DNA of 25,120 nucleotides from a virus: the IMG/VR virus record IMGVR_UViG_3300033388_000375, positions 1-25,120 of that record; one strand, given 5' to 3'. The position numbers and the translations under genes were made by a program. The notes beneath the pieces were generated by a model. The model ran no database searches, was not told the DNA's origin, and was given only the letters and a program-made list of their open reading frames with translations. Below are positions 1 through 8,145 of this stretch, piece after piece; the stretch's first letter is position 1; every line of letters starts with the position of its first letter.

Positions 1-1117
1 ACTTCTCTTCGCCTTCACCAAGTTTAACACATACCTCCTCAACTCCTTCTACATTATCGGCTAATGCCTTAACGAGTTCAAGTTTAGCAGATACATCTAA
101 ACCAAGTGCAAGGTTTTTGATTTCGTCAGACGTTAACGCCTCGACTATTTGACTTTTAGTCTTAAACATTGCTGTGATTTTTGTGATTAAAGATGAATGT
201 AAACCGCCAACTTGCTCACCACTATAATCTACTCTGTCGGCAAAGCCTAACTCAACAGCCTCCTCAGGCGTTAGCCAAGTTTCAGCATCAAGCATTTCGA
301 TTAAGGATTCCTCAGGTTGACCTGTTTTAGTTTTATATCGCTGCACCATAATGTCTCGGACTTTGTCGAGTACGTCAGCTGATTGTCTTAAGTCTTTTGA
401 CTCCCCAACAGCCACGGTATGGGGATTATGCACCATAAGCATCGAGGCTTCCCTCATAATTACGCTTTGACAAGCCATCGCAAAAAGAGATGCAGCACTT
501 GCCGCTAATCCTTCTACAATTGCCGTTGTTGGCCCTTGATGGTTTTTGATTGCATTATATAGTGCAAAGCCTTCAAACACATCACCACCAACTGAGTTGA
601 TCTTGATTACTAAAGGTGCACTTGTTCTGTCTTCGATTGCGTCTGCAATCTTTCTTGCGGATACGTCCCAAGTACCAACTTCGCCTGAAAGCACCACCTC
701 GATACCTTCCGCTTTGTTGTTAATCTTGGCAAGTGACGTATCGTTAATTTTTGCTTTTACTGTGTTTATAATTTCTTTCATACGCTTTTCGCCTAATGTG
801 CCAACACACGCCCATTTAATTTGAGCAACAACTCCTGCAATGTTAGAAAGGTTTGGACTTGTATCGTCTTTAAACTGCTTGCCGTCCTCAAAATGTCTTG
901 CACACCACGCTTCTCTTTCAGATACCCATTGCAAAACGCCTTCCGTCTTCTCGCCTTCTCTGTATTTCGTAAAATACTCAAAAGCCTCATTGCCTCTAAT
1001 GTTGCCTCCTGCTTTCCAAATCTTAGGATAGTTATCCTTAAGGTCTTTGGCATAAGCAAAGTCAAACCTATCGTAATCACTCTGTGTCAACGCAGGCTTG
1101 TCAGGGTTTATTGGCAT
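1..1117 (-). CDS. ClpP-type prohead protease with extra N-terminal domain (C-terminus cut by window edge)
   Basis: Serine protease of the S14/ClpP fold that would process capsid or scaffold during prohead maturation. From the ATG at 1117 the frame stays open for 372 residues to the window edge. Residues 113-372 are ClpP-like: GLAASAAS puts the nucleophile near Ser207, MLMVHNPH gives His230, and LDAETWLTPEEAVELGFAD carries the acidic residue and the usual C-terminal helix. Residues 1-112 form a separate domain (motifs IWKAGGNIRGNEAF, EAWCARHFEDG, GVVAQIKW) that I recall beside phage head proteins but cannot name. A shorter start at the ATG at 781 would give only the protease, but the frame continues without a stop to 1117. 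The gene lies downstream of the tape measure, which is unusual. The major capsid gene may follow beyond the left edge. Confidence 0.85.
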   Translation of the reverse strand, partial: MPINPDKPALTQSDYDRFDFAYAKDLKDNYPKIWKAGGNIRGNEAFEYFTKYREGEKTEGVLQWVSEREAWCARHFEDGKQFKDDTSPNLSNIAGVVAQIKWACVGTLGEKRMKEIINTVKAKINDTSLAKINNKAEGIEVVLSGEVGTWDVSARKIADAIEDRTSAPLVIKINSVGGDVFEGFALYNAIKNHQGPTTAIVEGLAASAASLFAMACQSVIMREASMLMVHNPHTVAVGESKDLRQSADVLDKVRDIMVQRYKTKTGQPEESLIEMLDAETWLTPEEAVELGFADRVDYSGEQVGGLHSSLITKITAMFKTKSQIVEALTSDEIKNLALGLDVSAKLELVKALADNVEGVEEVCVKLGEGEEK

Positions 1118-1155
1118 CACACAACGATACGAAAAACGATTGTTCTTTTTGCCAT
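1117..1155 (-). other. 12-codon ORF coupled at both ends (TAATG and TGATG)
   Basis: The stop of the HTH-like gene overlaps an ATG (TAATG, 1157-1153). That ATG opens a 12-codon frame, MAKRTIVFRIVV, which ends in a TGA overlapping the protease ATG (TGATG, 1119-1115). One slip back on the A5 run at 1150-1146 would instead read MAKKNNRFSYRCV straight into the protease. It may be a reinitiation leader, a frameshift site or a single-base deletion. Confidence 0.35.
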
Positions 1156-1337
1156 TAATTTATGGCTCTTCTTATCCAAGTAACAGACCGTCCAAACTTG
1201 TTTGCAGTTTCTTGGTATGCCTTCATAGATTCTCCGTGAATCTGTAAACGCTCACGATAATAAGCCTTGGCAATTTGCTTAACATTGATAGGTACAAAAG
1301 CACCTGTGTTAATCATTTTACGTATGTTGTCTGTCAT
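1155..1337 (-). CDS. Small HTH-like protein of unknown role (60 aa)
   Basis: A basic 60-residue protein whose C-terminal half (AYQETANKFGRSVTWIRRAI) reads like a helix-turn-helix with a recognition helix, of the kind found in small phage regulators or excisionase-like proteins. The start ATG overlaps the tape measure stop by 4 nt (ATGA), so it is probably translated by coupling. Its stop overlaps the next ATG (TAATG). A putative DNA-binding protein between tape measure and prohead protease is unexpected. The function is not known. Confidence 0.6.
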   Translation of the reverse strand: MTDNIRKMINTGAFVPINVKQIAKAYYRERLQIHGESMKAYQETANKFGRSVTWIRRAIN

Positions 1338-4300
1338 CCTATTGTTCTAAGTGATTCAATAACGTCTACACTATTCTCACGTTCTCTCAGTTGCTCGACT
1401 ACCAGGACAGGCTGTCTTGACTTCATTCCTGCCGATATAAGGTCTGCTGCACGGTCTGTTGGCGTTGCTGATTGTATAGGATCAAGAACACCACCATTGG
1501 CAAAGAAAGGAACACCACCACCTGCAACGTTTATTGCTGATGCCATAGATGCCAGTGCAGGATTTGCCATTACTCCCTTAGTCATTACAGCCTCTCCACC
1601 TTCTGCCTCTCCGTAAAACGCACCGCCTTTACTAAACATTGGTATACCACCTTGTGCGTGGCTTGGGCCGTTTAGGATTCCACCTTTGGCAAACTTCTGA
1701 GACTTAATCATTTTTATCTGTGCAGCACCTTGTGCGGCTGCGATACCTCCCATAATTAAACCAACAGGTAGGAATGGTTGTGATGCAAGTCCTGCTGTAA
1801 CTGCCTTTGCTGTGTTTATCAGTGCTTGTACAATGTCAATCTTTTGTTGCTTACGTGCTGCATCTTTTTTGATTTGCTCTTTTTTCTTTTCAGCCTCCTC
1901 TTCGTTTATCACACCCTGTTGTAGCATTTGGTCAACATTAGCTAAACGCTCGGCTGCCTTTGCTTGTGTGAGTTGTGTCATTACATCTAATCCTGCCTCC
2001 ACGCCTGCAACACCTTGATTTATTTTTGCAACCTGCTCCTCGTTTAATCCAAGCCTGTCGGCAAGTGTCTTAGGCTCGCCATCTTCGTCTTTACCTGCGT
2101 TTTGTATTTCAAGGTTTATGCCTGCAAGTGCGTTGCGTAGTTGCTCAAGTGCTGCTGTTGTTTCGCCTTGACCAAGTGTACCCTCAATCAACGCAATTTG
2201 GTCAATCAATCCTTGACGTTGCAACTCTAACGATTCTGATTGGAAATCTTTTTGCAATTGCAGTTTTTGCTCCTCGGTAAGTTGCTCATTGCGTAACTCA
2301 TTAAGCATCGCAGTTTCTCGAATAAGCAACTCAGTTGATAAACCTTCTTGTATTGCTTTAAGGTTTTTGTCAAATGTTTCTTGGGTTGTTGCTAGTTCAT
2401 CTGCCTCATTCTTGTCTCTAAGGTCTGCTAGATCATCATTGTACTTTGCATACAAAGCAGTACGTGCAGCAAGTTCATCTGCTGTCATATCAGATATATC
2501 CTTGTCAAGGTCAAGTTCTCGAAGTTTGTCGTAGAAACGTTTGTCAATTAGTTCCTCCTCCGCAAGTGTTCTCTCTGTTTCTGCGTTAACAATTTCATTT
2601 AGTGCCTTTATCCTGTCAAGTGCTTCTTGTGCTTGTTGCTGTGCAAGTTTTTCAGACTCAGACATTGCCGTTGATGTACGGCTTGACCTACGACTTGAAT
2701 TTTTATCTTCTTCTTTTTCTAAGTTGTTTAGTGCGTCTTGTGCAATTTGTGCGTACTCCTCAACACTAAGAGAGATTCCTTCAACGCTTACCGATGTGAT
2801 GTTGGCGTTTGCCTCAATTTTCTTTGCTACGTTTTCTAGGTTGGTTGTAATTTCTTCAGCACTTCTTTGGCTAAATATATCCTCTGCCTCCATTAAAATA
2901 GGCTGTCGTGCTTGTTCGGCAACTATATCTCTAAGACTACCAACATACTCATCTGCTCGTTCTCTTGCTGCATCAAGTGCTGCCTCTGCTGCGATTGTAT
3001 TAGCCTCAAGTTGTGCCTGTGCTGCTGCTGCTTCTTGTGATGCCTGTCGTTGTTGTTCAAGCATTTTTGCAAACTCTCCAGACGATTGTGCTGCATTGTC
3101 TGTTTCTTTGCTTGTAAGACCTAAAGAGGATGCAATGTTTCTTAAAGGTTTAACGGTTGCTGCTGCTGCATCTTTAAGCTTATTAAATCCGTCTATAACA
3201 AATTCAATAGGCTTAATAAGTGAATTGTCAATTATAAATGATAATGCTTGAATAGTACCAAAAAACACCTTGCTTAAAAACGCACCTAAATCTTTAAGTA
3301 CTTGCATAAAGGATTGCACTCCTTCGCTGTTAAACGCCTTATCTCTTGCTTCTGCCACTTCTTGCTGTCGTGCAATGTCGGCTTCCATCCTTAGACCTTG
3401 CTCGTCAAGTGCTGACGTTTGCTCTTGTGTGGCAACAGTTAAGGCTTCGAATACCTTTAATGCTCCACCTGCGTCCTCTCCTGCACCTGCAAAAACATCA
3501 GCAGTAATTTGAGCCAACGCTTGTTCTCCAATGGCTGTCTCCTCGGCTTGCCTTCTTATCTCTTTAAGAGCCTCTGCCGTACTTAAAGCACCTGAGTCTA
3601 TTTGTGCAAAAAGATTATCAGTAAACTCCTCATCAAACGCATTAACAAGTGCATCTCTTGTTGCTGTTGTTTGCTCTCTAAGTTTAATGTCTGCCTCTTT
3701 AAGTGCATCAGGTAACTTGTCTGTATATATTCCAAGATCAAAACCTGCATTTATAATATCACTAAACTCCTTAACGCTAAAGCCTGCCTGTGAGAAAAAT
3801 GTAGAGTACTCGCCTATGCTTTGCAGAAACTCGTCATTAGCACCGTTAGTTGCAAGTAGTCCGTTTTGTATTTTGTTAAGTGCCTCCTCGTAAGTTAATC
3901 CAAATTGCTGAACAAGTACCTTTGCACTTTGTACGAGTTGCTCTTGCTCGACTCCTAACGTTTGTGAAATTGCATCGGACTGAATTCGTATTTGGTCAAC
4001 AAGCTCACCTGACTCATTAGTTAGTCCAGATATTAAAGCGTTAGTCTTTTCAACCTCTGCATTGTAGTCAATAAATGCCTTTGTTGCTAATCCTATGCCT
4101 GCAAGTGCTGCAATAGCCGCACCAACTCCTGTGCCGATAAAGGCAAGTGCTGCTCGTGTTGCACCTTGTATGCCTGTCGTTATTGCTGTCAATGCACCCT
4201 TAACACCTCCACCGCTTGCTGCAATATCTGTAAGTTGATTGCCAAACGGAATCATACTACCAACAGCACTCTGAATTGCCTCCTCGTAATTACCTACGTT

Positions 4301-4753
4301 TCTGCGTGTATCGCCAATTGCTTTCTCCTGTGACTTAACTTCAAGCGTTAGTTGCTCGATACGGTCAGACATTTCCAATGCCTTTGCAGCACCCTCATCT
4401 GTTTCTTTGTTTAATTGGCCGTACTCTTTTTGTAGTAGGTTAAGCGAGGCACGCAATTGGTCAAGGCTTCCTTCCTGTGCTTGTGTTACACGGATGTTCT
4501 GTTTTAGTTGTGCTGTGTTCTCGCTGACTATCTTCTTGGACTTAGTTTGCTCAATGTTGTTTTGAGCCATTGCCTTAGTATAATCCTCTTGGCTTATCTC
4601 ACCGTCTTTAAAAGCCTTCTGTGTGGCTTTCATTTCGGTTTTTAGTTCTGCTTGTTTTTGCCTTTGTTTTTCTATCTCTAAGGATAGGCGTTGCATATCT
4701 GATTGTGCTTCCTTAACTCCCTTTAGTTGTATTTCAAGTATTGTCTGTGCCAT
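1334..4753 (-). CDS. Tail tape measure protein (1139 aa)
   Basis: The longest gene of the window. The protein starts with a long Lys/Glu/Gln-rich coiled coil (residues about 1-150), followed by Gly/Ala-rich hydrophobic segments around residues 165-230 (GTGVGAAIAALAGIGLATKA) and further coiled coils at about 570-940. The C-terminus has a hydrophobic Ala/Gly stretch (FLPVGLIMGGIAAAQGAAQI) and repeated GG motifs (FAKGGILNGPSHAQGGIPMF, FANGGVLD), typical of Bacteroidota phage tape measures. It sets tail length and is ejected with the DNA. At about 0.15 nm per residue it would specify a tail of roughly 170 nm. It is followed with a 4-nt overlap by the small HTH-like gene. No tail assembly chaperone lies immediately upstream, unlike in most siphoviruses. 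Confidence 0.92.
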   Translation of the reverse strand: MAQTILEIQLKGVKEAQSDMQRLSLEIEKQRQKQAELKTEMKATQKAFKDGEISQEDYTKAMAQNNIEQTKSKKIVSENTAQLKQNIRVTQAQEGSLDQLRASLNLLQKEYGQLNKETDEGAAKALEMSDRIEQLTLEVKSQEKAIGDTRRNVGNYEEAIQSAVGSMIPFGNQLTDIAASGGGVKGALTAITTGIQGATRAALAFIGTGVGAAIAALAGIGLATKAFIDYNAEVEKTNALISGLTNESGELVDQIRIQSDAISQTLGVEQEQLVQSAKVLVQQFGLTYEEALNKIQNGLLATNGANDEFLQSIGEYSTFFSQAGFSVKEFSDIINAGFDLGIYTDKLPDALKEADIKLREQTTATRDALVNAFDEEFTDNLFAQIDSGALSTAEALKEIRRQAEETAIGEQALAQITADVFAGAGEDAGGALKVFEALTVATQEQTSALDEQGLRMEADIARQQEVAEARDKAFNSEGVQSFMQVLKDLGAFLSKVFFGTIQALSFIIDNSLIKPIEFVIDGFNKLKDAAAATVKPLRNIASSLGLTSKETDNAAQSSGEFAKMLEQQRQASQEAAAAQAQLEANTIAAEAALDAARERADEYVGSLRDIVAEQARQPILMEAEDIFSQRSAEEITTNLENVAKKIEANANITSVSVEGISLSVEEYAQIAQDALNNLEKEEDKNSSRRSSRTSTAMSESEKLAQQQAQEALDRIKALNEIVNAETERTLAEEELIDKRFYDKLRELDLDKDISDMTADELAARTALYAKYNDDLADLRDKNEADELATTQETFDKNLKAIQEGLSTELLIRETAMLNELRNEQLTEEQKLQLQKDFQSESLELQRQGLIDQIALIEGTLGQGETTAALEQLRNALAGINLEIQNAGKDEDGEPKTLADRLGLNEEQVAKINQGVAGVEAGLDVMTQLTQAKAAERLANVDQMLQQGVINEEEAEKKKEQIKKDAARKQQKIDIVQALINTAKAVTAGLASQPFLPVGLIMGGIAAAQGAAQIKMIKSQKFAKGGILNGPSHAQGGIPMFSKGGAFYGEAEGGEAVMTKGVMANPALASMASAINVAGGGVPFFANGGVLDPIQSATPTDRAADLISAGMKSRQPVLVVEQLRERENSVDVIESLRTIG

Positions 4754-4927
4754 TTATTCAAAGTATCCTAGGTCGGTTGCCTCGCTTGGAAGTAACCAAA
4801 TTCTGTTATTTAATTCGTCAACGTGCACATAAGCAGGAACTTCTGCAACCCAATCTATGCCGTTGGTGTACACTCTAAGACTTACCTCTCGTGCTTGTTT
4901 CTCTGTGTTGAAAATATAGTATCTCAT
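4754..4927 (-). CDS. Small protein, paralogue of the preceding gene product (57 aa)
   Basis: An ORF of 57 codons between the tape measure and the upstream small gene. Its ATG overlaps the upstream stop (ATGA) and its TAA abuts the tape measure ATG, so there is no untranslated gap. The start MRYYIFNTEKQA and the segment YTNGIDWVAEV correspond to MKYYKYITEDEA and CTNGTDWVLIV in the upstream protein, suggesting a tandem duplication in which this copy lost about 20 internal residues. Function unknown. Its position between the adhesin-like tail gene and the tape measure suggests a tail role. Confidence 0.7.
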   Translation of the reverse strand: MRYYIFNTEKQAREVSLRVYTNGIDWVAEVPAYVHVDELNNRIWLLPSEATDLGYFE

Positions 4928-5169
4928 ATTTCATCAGATAGATAGCCTTGCTCTTCTGCTTCCTCTTGCGTTATCCATTCCACGCCAATCAATACTGACC
5001 TTGTAGGTATAGAGTCATCTACAATAAGAACCCAATCCGTTCCGTTAGTGCACCAGGTGTAACTATATTTCGTGTTGCGTTCCTCTGGTGGTTGCCACGC
5101 ATATAAGTCATAGATGTCTTGACTTGCCATTTTTGCTTCGTCCTCTGTTATGTACTTGTAGTATTTCAT
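4924..5169 (-). CDS. Small acidic tail-region protein (81 aa)
   Basis: An acidic, Tyr/Trp-rich 81-residue protein with no family I recognise. It shares the pattern YYxxxTExxA near the start and TNGxDWVxxV in the middle with its downstream neighbour. It ends in an acidic tail (EEAEEQGYLSDEI). The ATG at 5169 follows the stop of the large tail protein by 1 nt, and its own stop overlaps the next ATG (ATGA). It may be a minor tail or baseplate component, or a chaperone for the adhesin upstream. This is inferred from position only. Confidence 0.7.
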   Translation of the reverse strand: MKYYKYITEDEAKMASQDIYDLYAWQPPEERNTKYSYTWCTNGTDWVLIVDDSIPTRSVLIGVEWITQEEAEEQGYLSDEI

Positions 5170-5170
5170 C

Positions 5171-7969
5171 TTAATATATTGAGTAGTGTCCGTTTATTGC
5201 TGTTTCTATATTTGACTCATCGCTTGACTTGTCTCCATCGTAAACGATAAATTCTTGCATATCCCAATTGGCAAATTGAGACGCACCGTAACCTAATATA
5301 AACGAACTAATTGTGTTATCTAAACTTCCGTCAATAGTCATTAAAGTTTGTGCCAAGTTTGTTGTATATACCTCGCCCCTATTTACTGGCGTATAGGATG
5401 CACCGTTTCGTCTATAAGTGTTTGCCAAGTAGTGAGGATCATTCCGTGTATTGGTTGATGTGTTACCGCTTTGTGCGATTAACTGAAATCTTGTATTCTC
5501 ACGATATAACAAGGCTCTGCTTGTTGTTGTATTGCATACTGAAAAGAAGTAGTGTTGTCCTGTTGACGGCAAGTAATCGGTCTTCGTGCCTATTAAATCC
5601 ATATGTGAACCACCTGCCGCACCTACTCCTGTGATTACAGGCTTGCCATTGTCCTTTAATACTGCACCACTTGAAACAATTTGAGGCTGAACCGCACCTG
5701 CTCCTTGTTCCATATTTCCACCGTTACCGCTTTGGTCGTACCACTTAGTAACAAAGCCGTCTCCACTTCCACAATGCGCAAGCAATGCAGACTCGTCAAG
5801 ATTGCCACTTCCATCAAATCCAATGTCCAACTCAACACTTGAGCCATTACGTACACGCATACAATTCCCTGTGTATGCTGTCCTTAGTTTACGTACTGAG
5901 TAAGCCAATTTAACATTTGTGCCGTATGTGTCAAGTAATAACGCAGCAGGCGTTACCTCCTCGCTTGCTCTAAACGCATCCACAGCTAACAACTCAACCT
6001 CTACCATCTGCTCATCCAACATAGGATCAAAGTCTTTAACCTTGTTTAAAATAAAGCGCTGGCCCATTAGCGTGTAGTACTTAGAAAGGTCAAGACTTGT
6101 ATATTCAGTACGAGATAACAACACCTTAGTGACTAATGTCCGTGTTGTAATAAACTTCTCAAGTGTGGTCTTCCAGAATCTCTCATATAAGCCGTCTACC
6201 ATTGTTACCGTGTTGGCGTTGTAAATGCCAAGATTAACGTCATCAATGTCGTTGCTTACAATGTCTGTTAGTCTACCTAAATCGGTAGCATCTGACGGCT
6301 GTCTTGTAACGCTTACATCAGCAACGTCCACGTTTAGTATTGTGTCAAAGTCAGATACCTTTGTTACGATACTTGACAACGAAGAGCCATCACCTAACGC
6401 AAGTGTTTCGTCTGTGTGTACGTATGGATTGACCGTCATACAATTATAGATAAACGGATAGCCAAGTTGTGTGCTAAGTGTTCCGTCTGCTTGCTTGTAA
6501 ACCCATTGCCTCCAAGTTGGCGTAAACAAGTACGCCTCTAATCCTGTGTATCTACTTGTGACAGGGTTAATAACACTTGTGTGTCGTGGCATACCCATTG
6601 GTGCAGAGCCTGACTTAAACACGAACAATCTGTTTGAGTAGGAGTTGTCAGGATCAAAGGTTATCGATGTTGCTTGATTTGCTTCGTCTTCTGTGATAGG
6701 GCCAACAAAGCCTCGTGTTCTTACTCTATCAAATTTGGCTTGATAAAACTTGCTAAGGCTTGTGTTAAATGGCAGCTTAATATCTGTAATGCCTTCATCG
6801 TTGTTGCTGTCTAAGTCAATGATGTATCGTACCTCTGGCTGACTTACATTTTCATCAGTTATAAAGGGATACATATTGTCATCAATTGGATAACTCTCAG
6901 TTCCCCAAGACAAACGCACTTGCCTTTTGTACTTGCTTGTCTTGTATTGTATCTCTTGGTTTACGCTTACCTTCTCACTCCAATCAATATCGCCTGAATA
7001 GAAACCATTGTATGTTGTGCCGTTCCAAGATGTCCAATCTTGTCGTGGCTCAACCTTTAGCGTAATGCCGTCAAAACTAAAGATAAGGTTAAACGTCTTG
7101 CAGACATTCATAAAGAAGTCAAGCATTGTGACCTCAGTAGGTAGAAAGTGCCTCCAGTCTTCTGTTGCCCCAAAGGTCACGTTAGGATAGTCATCTTCAC
7201 TTCTGTCGCTGTAATATATGTTGTCAAAAAAGCCGTGTGTTGCGTTGTCGGTTAGAAAGTCACTATCTAACTCAAAGGCATCAAAGCCAAAGACCGATTG
7301 AACAAGTGGATTAGTTGCAGTTCCAAAGATGCCGTCAATAAGAAAGTCAAGCCTAAATGCAGGCCAAAAGTCTGTGCCTCGTGCGTTACGACTTGTTCCT
7401 TCGTATGTTTCGGTGCTGTCGTAGTTCTCTGCATCGCTGTCGCTGAACTTGTACATATACGGATTGACAAACACATAACTTGGATCGAGCATTGTGCGTG
7501 GATTAGGAACAACCCTTGCAAGTATATTTGCATCTGTGTAAGCAAGTTGCAAAACCGTGCCGCTTGTGTTAGTTGTCATATCCGACATTTTCAATGATTG
7601 TAATGCCACTACCCAAGACTCATTGCCACCTACAAATTGACACTCAAATTCTATTGCATCCGTATCACGTTTTGCTTTTAGGATATATACATATCCCTCG
7701 TCAATTACATTGCCGTTAACGATAACTAAGCATTGTTGTTTGTATACGTTTACAGCATCAAGGTCTGTTCCTATTACGTGAGCATATCCTAATGCTTTGA
7801 CGTTGTCCTCTGTTGCAGGAATCTTAAACGACTTGCTAAACGTCTTATTACGTTTGCTTACGTCCTGTATCTCTGCGATTGACTTGCTTAACGTAAATGG
7901 AAAGTCACCATCTTGTCCAAGTTGGATGTATTTGCCTGTTTCCTTTATGTATAGTTGTGCCGCTCTCAT
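5171..7969 (-). CDS. Tail/baseplate protein with C-terminal arabinofuranosidase-B-like (lectin-fold) domain (932 aa)
   Basis: Large tail-tip or adhesin candidate. Residues 1 to about 680 look like the baseplate/tail proteins of Bacteroidota siphophages (opening with YIKETGKYIQLGQDGDFPF and SKRNKTFSKSFKIPATEDN). The last 250 residues match the N-terminal sandwich domain of alpha-L-arabinofuranosidase B and related LamG-like phage domains: AYSVRKLRTAYTG, MRVRNGSS, DIGFDGSGNLDESAL, FVTKWYDQSGNGGNMEQ, QPQIVSSG, and a C-terminal NWDMQEFIVYDGD. Whether this domain binds or cleaves glycan cannot be decided from sequence. Receptor recognition on the capsule or surface polysaccharide is the likely role. 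The ATG overlaps the upstream stop (ATGA). Confidence 0.8.
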   Translation of the reverse strand: MRAAQLYIKETGKYIQLGQDGDFPFTLSKSIAEIQDVSKRNKTFSKSFKIPATEDNVKALGYAHVIGTDLDAVNVYKQQCLVIVNGNVIDEGYVYILKAKRDTDAIEFECQFVGGNESWVVALQSLKMSDMTTNTSGTVLQLAYTDANILARVVPNPRTMLDPSYVFVNPYMYKFSDSDAENYDSTETYEGTSRNARGTDFWPAFRLDFLIDGIFGTATNPLVQSVFGFDAFELDSDFLTDNATHGFFDNIYYSDRSEDDYPNVTFGATEDWRHFLPTEVTMLDFFMNVCKTFNLIFSFDGITLKVEPRQDWTSWNGTTYNGFYSGDIDWSEKVSVNQEIQYKTSKYKRQVRLSWGTESYPIDDNMYPFITDENVSQPEVRYIIDLDSNNDEGITDIKLPFNTSLSKFYQAKFDRVRTRGFVGPITEDEANQATSITFDPDNSYSNRLFVFKSGSAPMGMPRHTSVINPVTSRYTGLEAYLFTPTWRQWVYKQADGTLSTQLGYPFIYNCMTVNPYVHTDETLALGDGSSLSSIVTKVSDFDTILNVDVADVSVTRQPSDATDLGRLTDIVSNDIDDVNLGIYNANTVTMVDGLYERFWKTTLEKFITTRTLVTKVLLSRTEYTSLDLSKYYTLMGQRFILNKVKDFDPMLDEQMVEVELLAVDAFRASEEVTPAALLLDTYGTNVKLAYSVRKLRTAYTGNCMRVRNGSSVELDIGFDGSGNLDESALLAHCGSGDGFVTKWYDQSGNGGNMEQGAGAVQPQIVSSGAVLKDNGKPVITGVGAAGGSHMDLIGTKTDYLPSTGQHYFFSVCNTTTSRALLYRENTRFQLIAQSGNTSTNTRNDPHYLANTYRRNGASYTPVNRGEVYTTNLAQTLMTIDGSLDNTISSFILGYGASQFANWDMQEFIVYDGDKSSDESNIETAINGHYSIY

Positions 7970-8145
7970 TGCATTTTGTCCATTGAATCCATTTGGTCAA
8001 TTAACCAGGTAACCAATACGTCACATTGATCATAAGTTAAGTCCATCGAAAACGTAGCCTCGTCCTCGTTGTCAAACGTCACGCAAACGTAGTTGTCTGC
8101 GTTGCGAAGTTTGGGATACATTACTTTCAACTCTGTTGTTGTCAT
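7966..8145 (-). CDS. Small acidic protein between two tail genes (59 aa)
   Basis: A 59-codon ORF that overlaps both neighbours by 4 nt (ATGA at each end), which strongly supports translation. The sequence starts MTTTELKVMYPKL and has an acidic core (FDNEDEATFSMDL) followed by WLIDQMDSMDKMQ. It has no signal peptide or membrane segment. I do not recognise the family. It may be a minor tail protein or a chaperone for the adhesin that follows. Confidence 0.7.
   Translation of the reverse strand: MTTTELKVMYPKLRNADNYVCVTFDNEDEATFSMDLTYDQCDVLVTWLIDQMDSMDKMQ

Noticed and set aside
793-1080. Minus-strand 95-codon frame inside the protease gene's N-terminal region
   Set aside because: It is a shadow of the in-frame 112-residue domain of the protease gene, which has the more protein-like sequence.
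2541-3251. Plus-strand 236-codon frame
   Set aside because: It lies wholly antisense to the tape measure and has Ser/Ala/Leu-rich low complexity expected from the reverse of coiled-coil codons.
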